NCBI GenBank assembly: GCA_007922195.1
Contig: ML681997.1
Location: 11,730,142-11,794,141 of the forward strand
Direction: 5' to 3'
Source of the DNA: Podocnemis expansa
Taxonomy: Eukaryota; Chordata; Testudines; Podocnemididae
Length of the DNA stretch: 64,000 bases
A model generated the notes under the pieces. The model saw only the letters and a program-made list of their open reading frames with translations. It searched no databases and was not told where the DNA came from. Below are positions 9,561-22,849 of this stretch, in pieces (position 1 is the first letter of the stretch; the number at the start of each line of letters is the position of its first letter). The position numbers were made by a program, and so were the translations under genes.

Positions 9561-12417
9561 GACAATTTTGGACTGCTTCTCCATATCATCACATCACTAA
9601 TTTCAGGGTGTGATTCTCAGAGAAATTGAGTCCCTGTAGCTCCAGCTGAATTCAATAGGCCCTTCAGCTGCCAAACACTTTTTAAAAGAAAGTGCCCCTA
9701 AATATTTAAATAAACAATATAGCAGTATGAAAAGCTATCTAGAGAAATAAAAATCATTGTTTTCCAAAAGTCGGTAATAAAACCATGTTTATTTTTTCCC
9801 TCTGGAATACTCTAAGCGCATCCTCAGGATGCTTGCTGAGTTGTCTATCACTGATTAGCTAAATGTGGTTAATTTTGCAGCAAACCTGTGAGAGTTGCAT
9901 GAGGTGGGGGGTACATACAGATATGTATATTAAGGAGAGCTTGCACTTCAAAATCAGCATTCCTGCTAAAATAATACTGAGAACTTGTCAAGCAAATAGG
10001 TTATTTTGATTTCCTATAATTAAAGATTTATGATACTCTTTTGATTTTTTGTTCCATTACTCTAAGTGCCATACATCTTGTATGGCATCCATAAATTCCT
10101 TTGTTCAACCTCATTCCACTGAGAGGATAAATATCTTTCCTGTGATACAATAATCATGGTAATTTGTATGCAATTAATAAGAAAAGTCCTTCACACTTCT
10201 CATTAGAAAATGACTGAAGCATGTTTGGTTGTATGTAGAAGACATTTGCAGAGATTTTGCTAGCTGTTGATTTTTCTGTGATTTACAATCCTGTTAGTTT
10301 ATCTTTAAAGGTCTTATTTAGTCATCTTTCAGTAGCAGTACCTTGCATCACAAGCATCTATGAGATCAGTGTGCTTTAATCCAATATTTCAATTAGTCTG
10401 AGTGATAGTTGAGTCTTAAAGATACATTGAGTCATTTCTCTGGCTTAATTGAAAAGTACTGAGACCAAACTACTGGGAGTTTGACAAGTGAGGAAAGAAA
10501 TATTGGTGGTGGGTGATTAAAGCAGAACTCTCATGTGTGAAGCAGAGTTTCAATATGGAGCAATCTTTCTTGCTCCTCATGCTCAAATGAAAGTGTTCTT
10601 CATGCCTACTTGCCTTCTATGATTAGAGTAGCAGAGGTCGTTGTAGTTTTGGAAGGGGTCATATTATTGCATGTAATGGAGGGAAGTAAGTGGCTCGTTT
10701 TCTACTCTCCACCTTTCAAAATCTTTCACACTGTAAGATATGAAGTATTATCAGAAGACTTCTCTTGATAGTTATCAGTTATAGTTAAAAGAGAATCTCC
10801 CAAACCCTATAAAAAAGTGAGTCATTTACTTGCAAGTACAAAATTGTATTTTCTTATGCCTTGTAAGGCATGTGTGTGTGTGACAAGGTGAATGCATGCA
10901 TGGATGCACGCACGTGTGTATGTGCGTGTGTGGGGGGGAGACAGTATTAAATAAGTCTTCTGTATTTTGTTTAATGTTGTCACAATGATAAGTAATTAAA
11001 TGCTATAATGTTGTATAACTGTTGATTCCCAACAAATATTTAAGTAGGTGGAGTGTTAAGAAAGTTTCATAGAAGCAGTTGCCTTGGTAAACTGTCCTTT
11101 TAATAGAGATTCATTGGTGATCTAATAAATATCATTAAACTAATAGGAAAACTGAGTTCCAAAGAACATTTATTTAATCTATGCTTTTATTCTTTTCTAA
11201 AAAGTAAACAATGATTTGAAAGCTGCTTTTGCTATTTCTGCATTTTTAACGGAGTAGTAATTTCAAGAACACTTTGTAAAAGAACCAAGCAAAGACCTTG
11301 CTTTTAAGTAAAGAAGTGTCATAAACTAGATCAGTATTTTCAAAAACTAACTGGATTTTTGAGTATTTTGCTTTACCACAAACTGGATGAATTACATGCT
11401 TTTTAGAAAACAATACACTTTATTTGAATGCATGTCAAGAAGTATGCCAGAGCTGTACTTAATATGCCCATCAACATTAGTATTAAATTCAGTGAACAAA
11501 GAATTTTTGGAGAGTTTAGATAAATAAGATTAATTTAAATTACTCATTACATATCATTTTATGTCTACAGTTAGTTTGAAGGCTGTTATCTGGTTGGAGA
11601 GTGAGTTTTATTTTTGACACAGTAGATGTTCATTAACATCCTCAAATTTAGTATGCTTGGTTTTTAGGATCTTCTAGTGCCTGAACAATTGTGTGATTTA
11701 TGGTGAATGCTATCAAAATAGTTGCTACAGATTAAAATTAATTACCCAGTTGCACAGTTGGTCTTCAGTAATGTATATTTTGAATGTAAAACAGGATTCA
11801 TAGTTATATGAGGATAGCATGTTAATTCTATTTTTAAAGGCTAAATCAAATAATTTGCACTTTAGATGTGCTTAATATGAAATAAATTTCCATCTTTGAA
11901 TTGAATGATACCCTTGAATTCTTGAACTGTGATTGAAGAGGGGATCGTGGTCCGATGGAAGCTTTAGTAGTTTACTTTTATTTGAGTTGAAATGTTATTA
12001 CTTTACTTGTAAAGTGAAATCTGTTGTACCAGGAAGTGTGGGAACTGAGTGGCCTTTTGAGTCATTACTTTTAAAAAATTTAAGCCTGTTTGTTGCTATG
12101 TACTTGAAATCAGCAATGATGTCTAAAAGGACAGGATATATTATCAAGGGAATAAATGTGAATATCGTGCAAAACTCATCTTGGAAAAAATTAAGCAGGA
12201 CTACAAATGATGCTTTTTTTAAATAAAATAAGGTTGCTTTGAACCAAAGAATGTGAATGGATAATAGAAAACCGAAAGATAGCAAAGCCTCAGTGGAGTT
12301 TTCTGGAATGTGTGTATCTGAAATTTATTTCCAAAAATTGTGTACATCCTCACTCCTCCCTTGTAGGTATTGAGCCTACTAGGGGCTACATTTTGTTAGC
12401 TGAGGGCTAACCAATGC
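9561..12417 (+). other. Intron stretch, nothing recognised
   Basis: This is AT-rich intron. The only repeat seen is a TG/CG-containing simple tract around 10868-10938. The open frames near 11933-12285 on both strands overlap each other and show no domain. Confidence 0.6.
10868..10938. repeat. Impure TG/CATG simple repeat
   Basis: GTGTGTGTGTG, GCATGCATGGATGCACGCAC and GTGTGTGGGGGGG follow one another. This is an alternating purine-pyrimidine tract typical of an aged microsatellite. Confidence 0.8.
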
Positions 12418-12500
12418 TAGTGTGGCTCAGCTGGTAACAAGCATGCCACTGAATCAGAAGATCCAAGGATCCATGGCCTGCCTATTAGTGATATTGCACC
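12418..12500 (+). repeat. Possible tRNA-derived SINE fragment
   Basis: TGGCTCAGCTGGTAACAAGC looks like a tRNA box A/D-arm and is followed about 38 bases later by GATCCAAGGATCC, a degenerate box B. No cloverleaf closes, so it is not a tRNA gene. No tail or target duplication is visible. Confidence 0.4.
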
Positions 12501-13794
12501 ACAGTACTAGAGGTGTGCTACAGTCTTTGAGTCTTGGGGCAGCTTGGTAAATTAACATCTGTTCTGTTCCCATATGTGTTGGGTTTCCAAGTTTGTCTCA
12601 TGGCCCAGTGTCCTGAACAATACTCCCTTTCTCACTAAAAGATGTTACAAGTTAGAATATATGTAGCTGAGAGAACACAGTGGCTACTCCATTGCTTGGA
12701 CAGGCATTTTCCTACTTGTTTTCAGCCATTATTCTGTCATGGGCTTTTCTTGAGTATGACAGTTGTCTCTTGAACTGATTAGCTTAAATATCTCACTTCT
12801 AGGTTATTTTTTTATCAAAATGTTTTAAAAAATGCTGGGAGCATCTTTCATAGGAGCCTTTTTATTTCAGTGGCTGTTTTGAAATGTGATACGTGCAAAA
12901 ATGCACAAGAAATGAGCAGGCCTTAAAAACTGCTCATCTGCTTTTAATCGAGAATCTTGCCTCTTCAGATGCATTTTTGGCAGTGTGGTTGATTAGTAGA
13001 ATATGTAGGTGCTTTTACTGGAAAAAAATGATTTCCCACACATTCAGGACCATAGATAGTATGGAACAAATTATGCTGGAACCTTATTTTTAGTTACAGG
13101 AATGGAATTAACAGAAGACTAGAACATAACATACCATTTCAACATTGGTAATGCTGTCGATTCCGCTAAGTAAAGATGGTGGGTGTGGTTATCCATTATT
13201 GCTTATGTTGCTGCTATCATGACTTGTGATTTATTCTATATACTCAGAACAATCAGCAGCTGTTGTGAAGCTGGATGGAGGACATGTCTCGTGCATTTTG
13301 CTATGTGATGTATTGATAGTATGGGCAGAGTTCAAGTTTTCCAAATCAAGGACACTTCAAATCAGTTACCTAGTTTATTCCAAAATAGTTTCCATTTAGA
13401 AATCCAAGAAATTTCTGGGTGGTAGAAAAAGTAGAATTTGTTAATCTGTCTTGTTTTTTCTGCTTATATAGTGAATCAGTGCGACTTGGGAAGCCAAATT
13501 CATATGATACCTAAGGCAGACCTCAACAAATATGTTTTTGGTGATCAGTTTTAGTAGCCTGTTGCCTAGCTCCACAGCAGAAGTGTCGCGGAGGAGCTCT
13601 CTCTGGTGACTAAAAGTAAAATTGCTGGTGCCTAGCTGTGAGCCAGTTTTGTCCACTGCTGACTTAAGATCTGTCAGCTTTGCAGTTAAACAACCATGGC
13701 TGGCCTTTGCCACTTTGACTTGGCTTAGGCTCAGGAACCCTTTAATTGCCATGGAGACATTCAAGTTCAGACTACAACAAAAGTCTTGAGACTG

Positions 13795-13939
13795 TCCCAA
13801 CTTGCAGAGTCCTAGAGCTTGTTCTCCAGCCAGAGCCCAAATATTTACAACACAGTTAAGTAACCCCTTAGCTGGAGTCCCCTGAGTCAGCTGGCATGAA
13901 CCAGCTGGGGGTTTTTAAATTCAGTGTAGACATACAACC
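13795..13939. mobile_element. MITE of the GTGTAGACATAC family, one end preserved
   Basis: The right end is CAGTGTAGACATACAACC. Inside are CAGAGTCCTAGAGC, CTCCAGCCAGAGCCC, CCCCTTAGC, and CTGAGTCAGCTGGCATGAACC, in the order found in an abundant turtle/crocodilian MITE. The left terminal repeat was not found, so the copy is probably truncated. Confidence 0.55.
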
Positions 13940-16614
13940 TTGGTGTTCTCACACACAGGATATTGCTGCGTGCAGAACTGTTAATTAACCTCATGAACTG
14001 CACTAACAGTGAGTAATGTAGTTCTTTTTTAACAAAGCACTATTAATTTACGGTCTCAAGGAAAGAGTTGATCTTTTAGGGCTATGCTTCTGGTACTAGG
14101 ATAAAAACAGTATTTAAAACAGCTGTTTGAAAATTCAGAGTCTGGTGTCTTAGAAGTTAAACGTTCAGCTGAAAGGGGTGAGCATGGTTGGTAGATGTAT
14201 ATCCTCAGGAATTCCCTTATGGTTAAAGATTTTGTGTGAGAGCAGAGCTTGTAAAGTCCCATGTGTTTGACAGATTTGAAGCTCTTGTGGGTCTTTTCCA
14301 TGTATGTGTTACATGTGTTAATTTTCCCACCATTTATTTTTATTTTTCAGAACTGTCTTCTGTTCTCTGTACAATTTACCTTTGATATATTTCTTCCCCT
14401 ATGAAGTCTGCTACATGGCTTGGAATTCATAGCTAGTATTGAAAATGAAATACAAAGTTTTATTACTGATCTTTGCTGTGCTTCAGGCTTTACTTCTGCA
14501 TGCAGGCTCACTGGCATGAAATTCACTTTTGGAAAAACACTTTTAGAAGAGAGGCAGGAACTGACAGCAGCTTATTCGGATTGTAGTTCTAATATCTTTC
14601 TCTTGGTCGGTTGTCTTGTTTTTATTTGATATTCATTAAGTCTGTCCTTTTGGCAGGAGCATGTTCTCTTTTGAATCGTGATAGTAATGGTTAGTTGGTT
14701 ATTTGCCTAAACTCTAATTATTTTTGTCCACTCAAAATGATTTTTTTCTGCATTTTGTCACATGTGAAGGTGCTGTGTAGAATTGACTTTTGGTTTGGAT
14801 ATTAGCTAACTGGTATATAGGTCCCCTGAATGTTCTCATGAGATGCCTGGTGAAACACGGTTTAAGTCTTATTCCTCTGTAATCTGTACTTTGTGAGTCT
14901 GTAGTGTAATTGGTATGTGTTAAAGTTTCCTTCTATATTTTATAATTTAGATCCAAGTAAAGAGTTAGTATAATAAAAATGATTACAGCTTTCTCTTTGG
15001 AAAATTATTGCATTGGACAACTACTTTTTAAAAAAATCTTAGCAGTCTCTTCCAACTTGGTACCTTCACTGAGGACACATTCATGTAAGTCAGTTTAATC
15101 TTGTTTTCATTTACAAAAACCAAACCAACTTGAGAGAAATGGTGCTTAGCCAGAGATGTAAGCTTCAGCTGCTTGTCAGCCTTTGCTTTTGAGCCATGCC
15201 CTGCTGTCTTACTAAAGCTATTAAAGATAGTTACATGGGGAGGTCTTTAGATGACCTTGAAAGAAGCTGATGCACGCGTTCATTCTCTCACAATTTAATT
15301 GACAAAAAGCTGATCCTGTGAAGTCCTAGTGGTGATGTAGACCAGCTAATGCTGTCACAGACATGGTTGAGAGGATAGAAATGTGAAGTAAATTTAGTGC
15401 ACCTAAGGTGTATTGAGCTAATTTTGTTCTTAACCTAAAATTAGGTGAGCAGTAGATATTACCCCTCCTCCTACCAGAGCTAGGTGACTGGAGTAATGGT
15501 TATGCTTCCCCTTGTTTGCAATAGCTACAACAGAGTATGCCACAGCACACAGCAATTAAAAGTTGGGGGGGGGGGGCTAAGAAATAGCAGATCATTGTTC
15601 CTGCCCTGCTTTGCCACATTCAGGAGACTGCAGATAGTGGGGGGCAAGGGTTTGGTTTGGTTTGTTCTCCTGCCTGTACCTGGTTGGAGGGAGTGTTGAA
15701 ACTCTGCCATGGGATTTGAACACAAAATGCCTGAGCGATGCTCAGTTTGGATGGCCACATTCCCCCTTGAGCTATTCAGGTCCTGTAAGTCAGAGCTACT
15801 TTTCAGCTTCTTTAGCTTGTCCCAGCAAGTGTGCAACATAATCTTTTTGGTGCTGGACAAGGTTGCCAAGTAAGCTAATTAAGTTGCTTGCAGCTCACCT
15901 AACTGGAGAAACAAACTCTTTGACTAACAACATTGTAATTTGAGTGCCCCCAACACTGTGTTGGGGTGATCTCAACCATTTCAGAACTTGGTACAGTGGT
16001 CTCAGCCTTGGTTTGATTTTGAACTGTGTGCAAGAGATTGTTACCAACCTAGTCAGTTTTTAGGAAAAGCTATTTTGGGGGGGGGGGATGTATCTTGGGA
16101 ACCCCTTTGTCAAATGACCCCAAATTAGGTACAGTAATTGAACCGTATACCCTCAGGAGGCATGCCAGGTGTCAAGGCTGTGTGGTTAATCCTGCAGATC
16201 TTAGCCCACTTTAATTGGATGATTAGAGTACAGCACCTCTCCTTTCCCATCAGATAGGGTTAATAATGCCAGTGTGATACAGTTATCCAAAAATCTTGGT
16301 AGCATCCCTTGCCATCACTTGTACATATTCTGTAAACTTCAGCAAATGAGTCCCTTTCTAGCTATTGTGCTACATGGAGAAGAGAGTGGCTCTTTTGTTG
16401 ACAGGAGCTCAGAAATATTTTTGGTTTTCCTTTAAGTATTGCTTCCACAGCTATCCATTCTTAAAGAGGCAGTGCCTACCCTAGAGTGCAAACCTGTTTG
16501 CAAATTGTAATTGTTGCAGGAGTGCATGTTTCTGTCACACAGGATCAGAGGTTCAGGGTGAGGATATCAAAGAGCCATCTTGCTGTCCTCAGTTCTTCTC
16601 CATGTGCTGGAGGA
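13940..16614 (+). other. Intron stretch, nothing recognised
   Basis: This is AT-rich intron with a G-run near 15566-15576 and another near 16077-16088. No repeat family or gene was recognised. Confidence 0.55.
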
Positions 16615-16766
16615 CTGGGTAGTCAATAGGTGGGTGGGCCACAGGCCAAGGATGGATTGCCAGATGCTTTTTGAATGGACCCAGAAATCTTTATTTATTG
16701 ATTATTTTCTCTGGAGTCTGGACCTTGTCCATGCCTTGACCAAGAAAAAATAGTTGACTAACCCTG
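16615..16766. mobile_element. hAT-type MITE
   Basis: The ends are CTGGGTAGTCAATAGG and TAGTTGACTAACCCTG, imperfect inverted repeats. The interior has GATGCTTTTTGAATGGACCC and TTTATTTATTGATTATTTTC. The flanking 8-mers CTGGAGGA and CTGTAGGC agree at 6 of 8 positions, consistent with an old 8-bp hAT target duplication. Confidence 0.65.
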
Positions 16767-18696
16767 CTGTAGGCAGTGGGTCTCAGGACTGTTTCCTGCC
16801 TTTCAGTGTATTTTCTCTTGGTTAGTTAATGCCGTTGAGTTCAGTTATTTAATCGTTGAGGATTGTTTTGACTATTCCTTCTAATGCTTCTAGTCTTGAA
16901 TCTGAAGGTAAAAGGGTCTTGGAATCACCGATAGTGAATATATTGTGTTTAAAAGAAGAAAATTTGATGGCAAATGTCTCTCCATTTCTCTTAGAGAACA
17001 AATCATCTGAGTGAGCAGAAACCCCCTAAATATCATAATTAAAAAATAATCAAAATGATCAGGTGTAAACTGTTTGTGATATGCACATCTTTTTGTGAAC
17101 TATAAAATAACCGCTTCAAAGATGAGTGAAGAAACCTCTGAGGATATGAGGAAGTATGACCCTTCAGTAATAGTGGGTTTCAATGGTCCAAAATAGTTCA
17201 AAGATTTTTAAGTTAAAAATAAGAAGGTATTGGTTTTGACAGATCTGTGAGCCTAGACTCAGGGCATGTGTACTTACTTCTACAGCATCTTTATTTTTTA
17301 TTTAATATAAATTGGAGTTCACACTTTTCCCTTCCCCTCAAGGAAATGGTCTTCTTTTATGGTCCAGTTTTAGGGTCAAGTGGGCAGCTCAAAATGCAGA
17401 ATGGATTTTAATGACTATTTATAAAGTAATTTCTTCCTGAACTGAAGAGTCTGTAGCAGGAGTTCTAGCTCACAAGGTAATTTTGCGTGATAGTTATGTT
17501 AGCTGCTCCTCCGTTCATATTAGCTTTGTCTCATTTTCAGTTTTAGTGTAAGATAAAAAAATGCTTGGTGTTGCTTTGTGACTTTGTATGCCAAATTTCA
17601 GTAAATTTATCTGATATGAGGCTTAATATAAAGATATATGTAAAGGATTTTGTACTTCAAAAGAGAAAACAATCATATGTGAATTTTCTTTTGAGAAACT
17701 GGGGGAAGAACAAACAAAACCCTAGAAAATATTATATATTCTCATTATTAGAACTTGCAGGTGCATATCATACTGTGACAGCGTAGATCACGTGAGCTGA
17801 TAATTAGTAGATTTCTGTGGAATTGCATTCTTGAATTGGCTTACCTGTGGCCTTGCTCTAGCAGAGCCCTTCTGTTGACCTTTAGAGTACATAGGCTATA
17901 TATCTGTTCAGTTTTCTGAATGAAGGGGAGCATGCCCACATGCGTACCAGTAAATGTGGGAATTTTTCAGCCGATATTGGTAAACTTACATTTTATTAGA
18001 AATTGGACATAAATGTGGTCGAAGTATCTTTGGCAGCTATAGTTCAAAAAATGGGGAGGGTGGCATTAATGTACTAGATCCAGGAGTAAGACATACAGGA
18101 AGTAAACTTTTACTAAATACAGTGTAATATTTGTTATCCCTCAAAGATTAATAGTCAAATGAGACAGGACATCTCACAAAGGGTTTTGTTTCATGATACA
18201 GTTCCAGGGCAGAGAATTATTAATAATTATATAACTGTGACTGCAATTTTTAAACTGTAGCTCATGAGGTGGTGAAGATGATGATCTGCTGCAAAACTCA
18301 GGAGCGTGTGTGGTTTTTTTGCATAATATTTCATCGCATCTAGATAATGAGCTGTAAATTGGCTAAAGTACTGCAGCTCAGTTGTTACATAAGTGCTGTT
18401 CCATTACCTAGTAATGTTTCTCATACACTTACAGTAACTGATTTCTATCTTAAGTTGCTATGTTTGTTACTAAATGTGGAACACAACATTTTGAAATAGT
18501 TATTAGACTTGAAAGGATTTATGTAGAAAATGTAGCTGTGATACTGCTCTTTATTTTGTTATTTTTCATAAGTTGTCAGACTCTGAACTGTATTTTGCCC
18601 TTCCTATGCAGTATTTGAAGAGTCCACGCACTATGCGGGGGGTTATGAGGCCGTGTGTGAAAGAGGTCATTTCGCTGAATAGACACGTCTCTCTTT
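16767..18696 (+). other. Intron stretch, nothing recognised
   Basis: This is AT-rich intron without a recognisable repeat, RNA gene or coding region. Confidence 0.55.
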
Positions 18697-18704
18697 ACCT
18701 CTTC

Positions 18705-20756
18705 CAGGGCTGAATTAAGGCAGAGGCTTTAGGGCCCCAAGCTATGGTGGGTGCTCAGCCCCAGCCCTGTGACAGTGGCAGCACCTCCAGCTGTAGTGTT
18801 GCTAGCCAGCACTTCACCAGGCTGGTCGGCCCCTGTGCCATGGCACTGTGACCCAGCACGGGACCCATCCAGCACTGAGTTCTGCCCCAGGGTCGTAACT
18901 ACAGATTTTGGCACCCAGGGCAAGCACCCCAAAAAGTACCCCCCCCCCCAGCCTGGGGCCCGATCTGGCCCCAGCTGCTGCCAGAAGCCAGTGAGGAGCC
19001 AGATCCTTTCCCAGCTGCCTTCTGGCAGCAGCTGGAGACTTCCATCACCTTGCTGCGGTGGCTAGGATTAGATCCAGTTTCCCCCGTCCTGCTGCTGGCT
19101 TCCTGCTGCATCCTGGGGATGCCTTTCCTGGCTCCCCACCAAGGAATCTTGTCAGATTTCTGTTTGGGGTCCACCTGGAAGAGCCTCTGGAACCCTCATC
19201 TGCGTGGCGGACAGTGCGGCGAAATGCGTGCAGCTCCTCTGTCCAGCCAGCTGGCCCCATGTGGGATAAGACAGGTCCTTGATGCTCTTGCAAGCAGTGA
19301 GACACAAGGCAGCCCCTGGCCCCTTTCCCGTTGCAAGTGGGAGACTGGTGGATTTTATTTTGCGCTGCTGACTGGACACCACAGCCGAGAATGTTGTTGT
19401 ACATGACAGCCCCAGGGCCCCTCAATCTAGGGTGCCTGAAGTGGGGACATCCCTACCAGGAGCAGAATTGTGCACTCAGACATGCACAGGACTGGCAGGG
19501 GCCAGAGTGGGTTGAACAGGGGGTGCAGGGAGCCCAGGCAAGGATGGGCAAAGCCAGGTCAGGGTTGGGAGCAGACAGCCCTCCACCCTCTATTTAGAGA
19601 GGGGGAAGTGTCCAGGTGCTGGAGGGGGGTCAGCCACTTGGTGCAGCAGCTGGTGCAAGCCAGGCCCGGTGTCCACATGGTGCAGTGGAGCATCTGACAG
19701 GCCTGCCAGTGGAGACTGGCTGGTCTATAAAGCTGGAAAGCGGCTTGTGGGGGAGGAGAGCAGCCGCAGCCAAGCTGGAGCTGGACCCTGCGAAGTGGCT
19801 GCAGGGCAGGCACGAAAGCCCTGCTCCAGGGGGCTTGTGCCTCCAGCCGCTGCAGCCCTCCACACCATGCAGCCACCTTATGCTGCTTCCCCTGGTAAGT
19901 GACTCATTTTCGGCCTCCAAACCTGGCCGCTTTGCCACCAGCTCACCCAGTCCCGCAACCTCAGCTGGCCCGACCCCTCCCCATTCCCACCCTAAACTGC
20001 TCTCCCTGCTGCCGGCAGCTTCCCCTCCCCGAGCTGACTACCCACCCATGGCCCCCTTACCTGGCGTCCCAAGTAGCCACTCCACAGGCTGCTCATCCCT
20101 CTCTGAGCATGCTCAGGGAGGGAATTTTAAAAACTTGCAGCCTGTGGGAAGTTTCCTGCTGGCCAGATTACTGTGTCTTCCAGCTGGGTAGGGGTCATGG
20201 TTGTGTGCCCACACCTAGCTGGCATCCTTTAAAATTTGGCACCTGGGGCTTTGCCCCATTCGCTTCACCCCCGTTATGACCCTGTGCTGCCCTGCCCCCA
20301 GGCTGGCTGGTAGCTGGCCTGTCTTACCAAGGCAGAGGGTGGCCAGACCCCCAGTGCCAGGCCATAGAGGAGCTACCTCCTGTCACAGCCTGGGTATTCT
20401 CAAGCCCTTCGTCTCCACCCTGAGCACAAAGACAGAGCTGCGGACCAGGGACCATCTCTCCCCCATCCATACCACTGGGCAGCCCCACCAGCAGTGGGAG
20501 AGTGAGAAATGTGCATGTGTGCATGCGCAGATACACAGACTACTGATGCTGCAGCCACCGATGGGAGGACGGAGTGAGAAAGAGCGAGATACAGGTCTGC
20601 AGACACACACCCCCTTCTGCCTCCTATGGGGCACTGCCATTGATGGAATGGGGAAAGCCCGTGTAAGTATGAGCACCAGAGACCCCCATTGCCCTGCCCC
20701 CAGGGGCCCCACAAAATCTATCAGCCTGGGCCCACAGGGGCTTTAATCCAGCCCTG
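18705..20756. mobile_element. hAT-like DNA transposon (outer), non-autonomous
   Basis: The left end is CAGGGCTGAATTAAGGC. The right end on the opposite strand is CAGGGCTGGATTAAAGCCC. The 8-bp sequence ACCTCTTC occurs directly on both sides (18697-18704 and 20757-20764), a perfect target duplication of hAT length. The element is about 2.05 kb including an insertion and is much more GC-rich than the surrounding intron. No transposase motif was recognised in any frame. It is classed as hAT by terminal CAGGG, the 8-bp duplication and the short inverted ends. Confidence 0.82.
18888..20284. mobile_element. hAT-like element nested inside the 18705-20756 element
   Basis: The left end is CAGGGTCGTAAC and the right end on the opposite strand is CAGGGTCATAACGGGGG. 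Near the ends, TTTTGGCACCCAGGGCAAG (left) pairs with GGGGCAAAGCCCCAGGTGCC (right, other strand). The flanking 8-mers TTCTGCCC (18880-18887) and TGCTGCCC (20285-20292) match at 7 of 8. The element is about 1.4 kb, GC-rich, with no recognisable transposase. The 191-codon open frame at 19616-20191 and its overlapping neighbours on both strands are explained by low stop frequency in GC-rich DNA. Confidence 0.75.
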
Positions 20757-20764
20757 ACCTCTTC

Positions 20765-21440
20765 CCTGATGGAGCCCACTTTCTTATGACCAGTAATGAA
20801 GGGGAAGGAGGTCGTAGGGAATCACAAAACTTAAAACATTGATTTCGTCTAGGTTCAATGTTTTTTTTCTCCTTCCATCTTCTTTCTGCACTGCAGCGAG
20901 GTCACCTGGGAAGCGTATGACAAGTCAGTGTTGCAGGGCAAGGTAGAGCTGGAGAGGCACAAAAGCAAGGTTCAGTGCACGACCCTGAAATCTGCCTAGA
21001 AGCGATCAGTATCCCAGAGGGGTGATAACAGTAGCAGCCTGGTAATCTTAGATCTTTTGCTCTTCTTTGTGCTGTCGGAGGGCATCAGTCATTCCACTAA
21101 CTGCACCAGGGTGTTTTTAATTTCCTTTGAAGTAAAACAATGGATAAAATAACATCATAACGCAGCATACAGCAGCCGCCAGTGTGTGACCTAACTTGGT
21201 TGCTTTCAAACATGTGATGGATGACAGGTGTTGCTTTAATGCACTACTAGACGATGATCTAATATTACGGTAATAGATGGAAGATACAATGTGTATTAGT
21301 ATGTCTTTTTACTCTTGTTCACAAACAATCTAGTTTTTAGAGGTGATATTGGTGTAAAAGAAGCATACAGAATTTTCTGTGCAGTGATTATTTAAAGGAA
21401 AGCACACCAGAATACTTAGTGATCTCAGGATTTTTGAGAT
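20765..21440 (+). other. Intron stretch, nothing recognised
   Basis: This is ordinary intronic sequence between two hAT-type insertions. No feature was recognised. Confidence 0.55.
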
Positions 21441-21448
21441 ATACTGTA

Positions 21449-21622
21449 CGTCGCTCTCAACCGCTGTTTAGCAACACATTTCTGTGTCTCCACACAGTGC
21501 TAAGTGTGTCACAGGGAGCTGGGGAGATGGCTGGATTTGACCTGGGGGGAGTGGGCTGGTGTGTCCTGTAGGGTCACAGCAGACTGCCAGCTGTGTCATG
21601 GCCCACAAAAGGTTGGGAACTT
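21449..21622. mobile_element. hAT (Charlie-like) MITE
   Basis: It shares AAGTGTGTCACAGGGAGCTG, GGAGATGGCTGGATTTG and GGTGTGTCCTGTAGGGTCAC with the copies at 50504 and 54279. The terminal inverted repeats are worn (CGTCGCTCTCAACC and GGTTGGGAACTT). The flanking 8-mers ATACTGTA (21441-21448) and CTACTGTA (21623-21630) agree at 7 of 8. Confidence 0.78.
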
Positions 21623-21630
21623 CTACTGTA

Positions 21631-22814
21631 CAGCACTACTGATACTTATTTAAATATTCCACTTCTAGACATCATGGCTATTTTTTATATATAGGAAAAA
21701 TTACAGTGTCACTCTTGCCCCTTGTTTCAGATTTCCTTACAAGTTATTCTTTTCCATTTTCTTCTGAGAAGATGGTATCGTACATATTTAAAGAAAACAG
21801 TGAAGATTTTGTAAACTGGTAGTTTATAAAACATGGATTCTGGTAGCTCAGTTAAACTGTGCTTTGTATGGCATCTAAATATTTCCTAACATGTTTTTCC
21901 TCAGCGTCACAGGTGTTCGGGATTTTAACCAGTTTCTCTCTTTTAAAAAGGACTGATTTAAAGCTACTAATATTTTCCCCTTTGCCACACTAGTCCAGAA
22001 ATACCCAATATAAACTGAGGTAGGTGGAGACAGTCTGTAACAAATCTTGGTATCTGTACAATGCAAAGATCTGCAAAAGCTAAAAAATGTATCAAATAAC
22101 TTGCTAGCTGGAAGGGTTTTAGCCAGAAGGTGCCTATTTGTTTAAAAATAAACCACATCTTGCTGACCTTTCAGGACCCTGGCTGCGGCTGTGTCAGTCT
22201 AACCTGGAGAAATTAGGAAAGTCCTTAACATCAAAAGAAATTGCAGACAGACTCTTGTCTCAGAGAGTGCCATTGTATTTTGGAATGATTTATCAGGACA
22301 TATCAGCCTCCCTATGCAGGAGCCTTCACCTGCTGGCACAAACAATACAGCATGAACCATGTTGCTGTAGGTCAGACTTGCAGGGTGCAGACTTAGCGAT
22401 GTGAAAACAAACAAGGTCTCTGACTCTATAGATTAATAACCTGACTCTTTATTTCATTAGCCTAAACATTTTTTGAGGAATTGCTGTCTTTATTGAATCA
22501 GGATTTTCATTTAAAATCAAAGTGGCGTCCTGTCTACCATCTCTAAGGATGGATTACTAACTTTTTCTTCAGATATATTGAATATGAATATAATGAAGTC
22601 ACATGAAATATCTGTCTTTGAGCAGAACACAATATGCAAAATCTGGTTTAGTACCCGTCTACAATAAAAATTCTTAACGTTGCTGTTTGGAAAGCATTGC
22701 CGTTTTATGGATCTGTTTTTATGTACATCATTGGGAGAATTGGCTGAATGAAATTATTACTAAGTATATAACTATTGGGCTGCATTTTTCTGTGTCCGCT
22801 TTAATTTTTTTATT

Positions 22815-22849
<35 letters not shown>

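Noticed and set aside
11933..12285. Overlapping 97- and 95-codon frames on opposite strands
   Set aside because: Mutual overlap on both strands in AT-rich intron, low-complexity hydrophobic content, no motif.
12418..12500. Possible tRNA gene
   Set aside because: Box-like words are present but no acceptor stem or cloverleaf closes, so it is treated as a SINE fragment.
13441..13800. 119-codon minus-strand frame
   Set aside because: No recognisable domain; it abuts a MITE and is probably chance.
15525..15869. 114-codon minus-strand frame
   Set aside because: It spans a G-run and has no domain or conserved motif.
16077..16088. G-run as a possible G-quadruplex
   Set aside because: A single run without spaced partner runs; ordinary homopolymer. 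Similar runs near 15566, 2014 and 48351 were passed over for the same reason.
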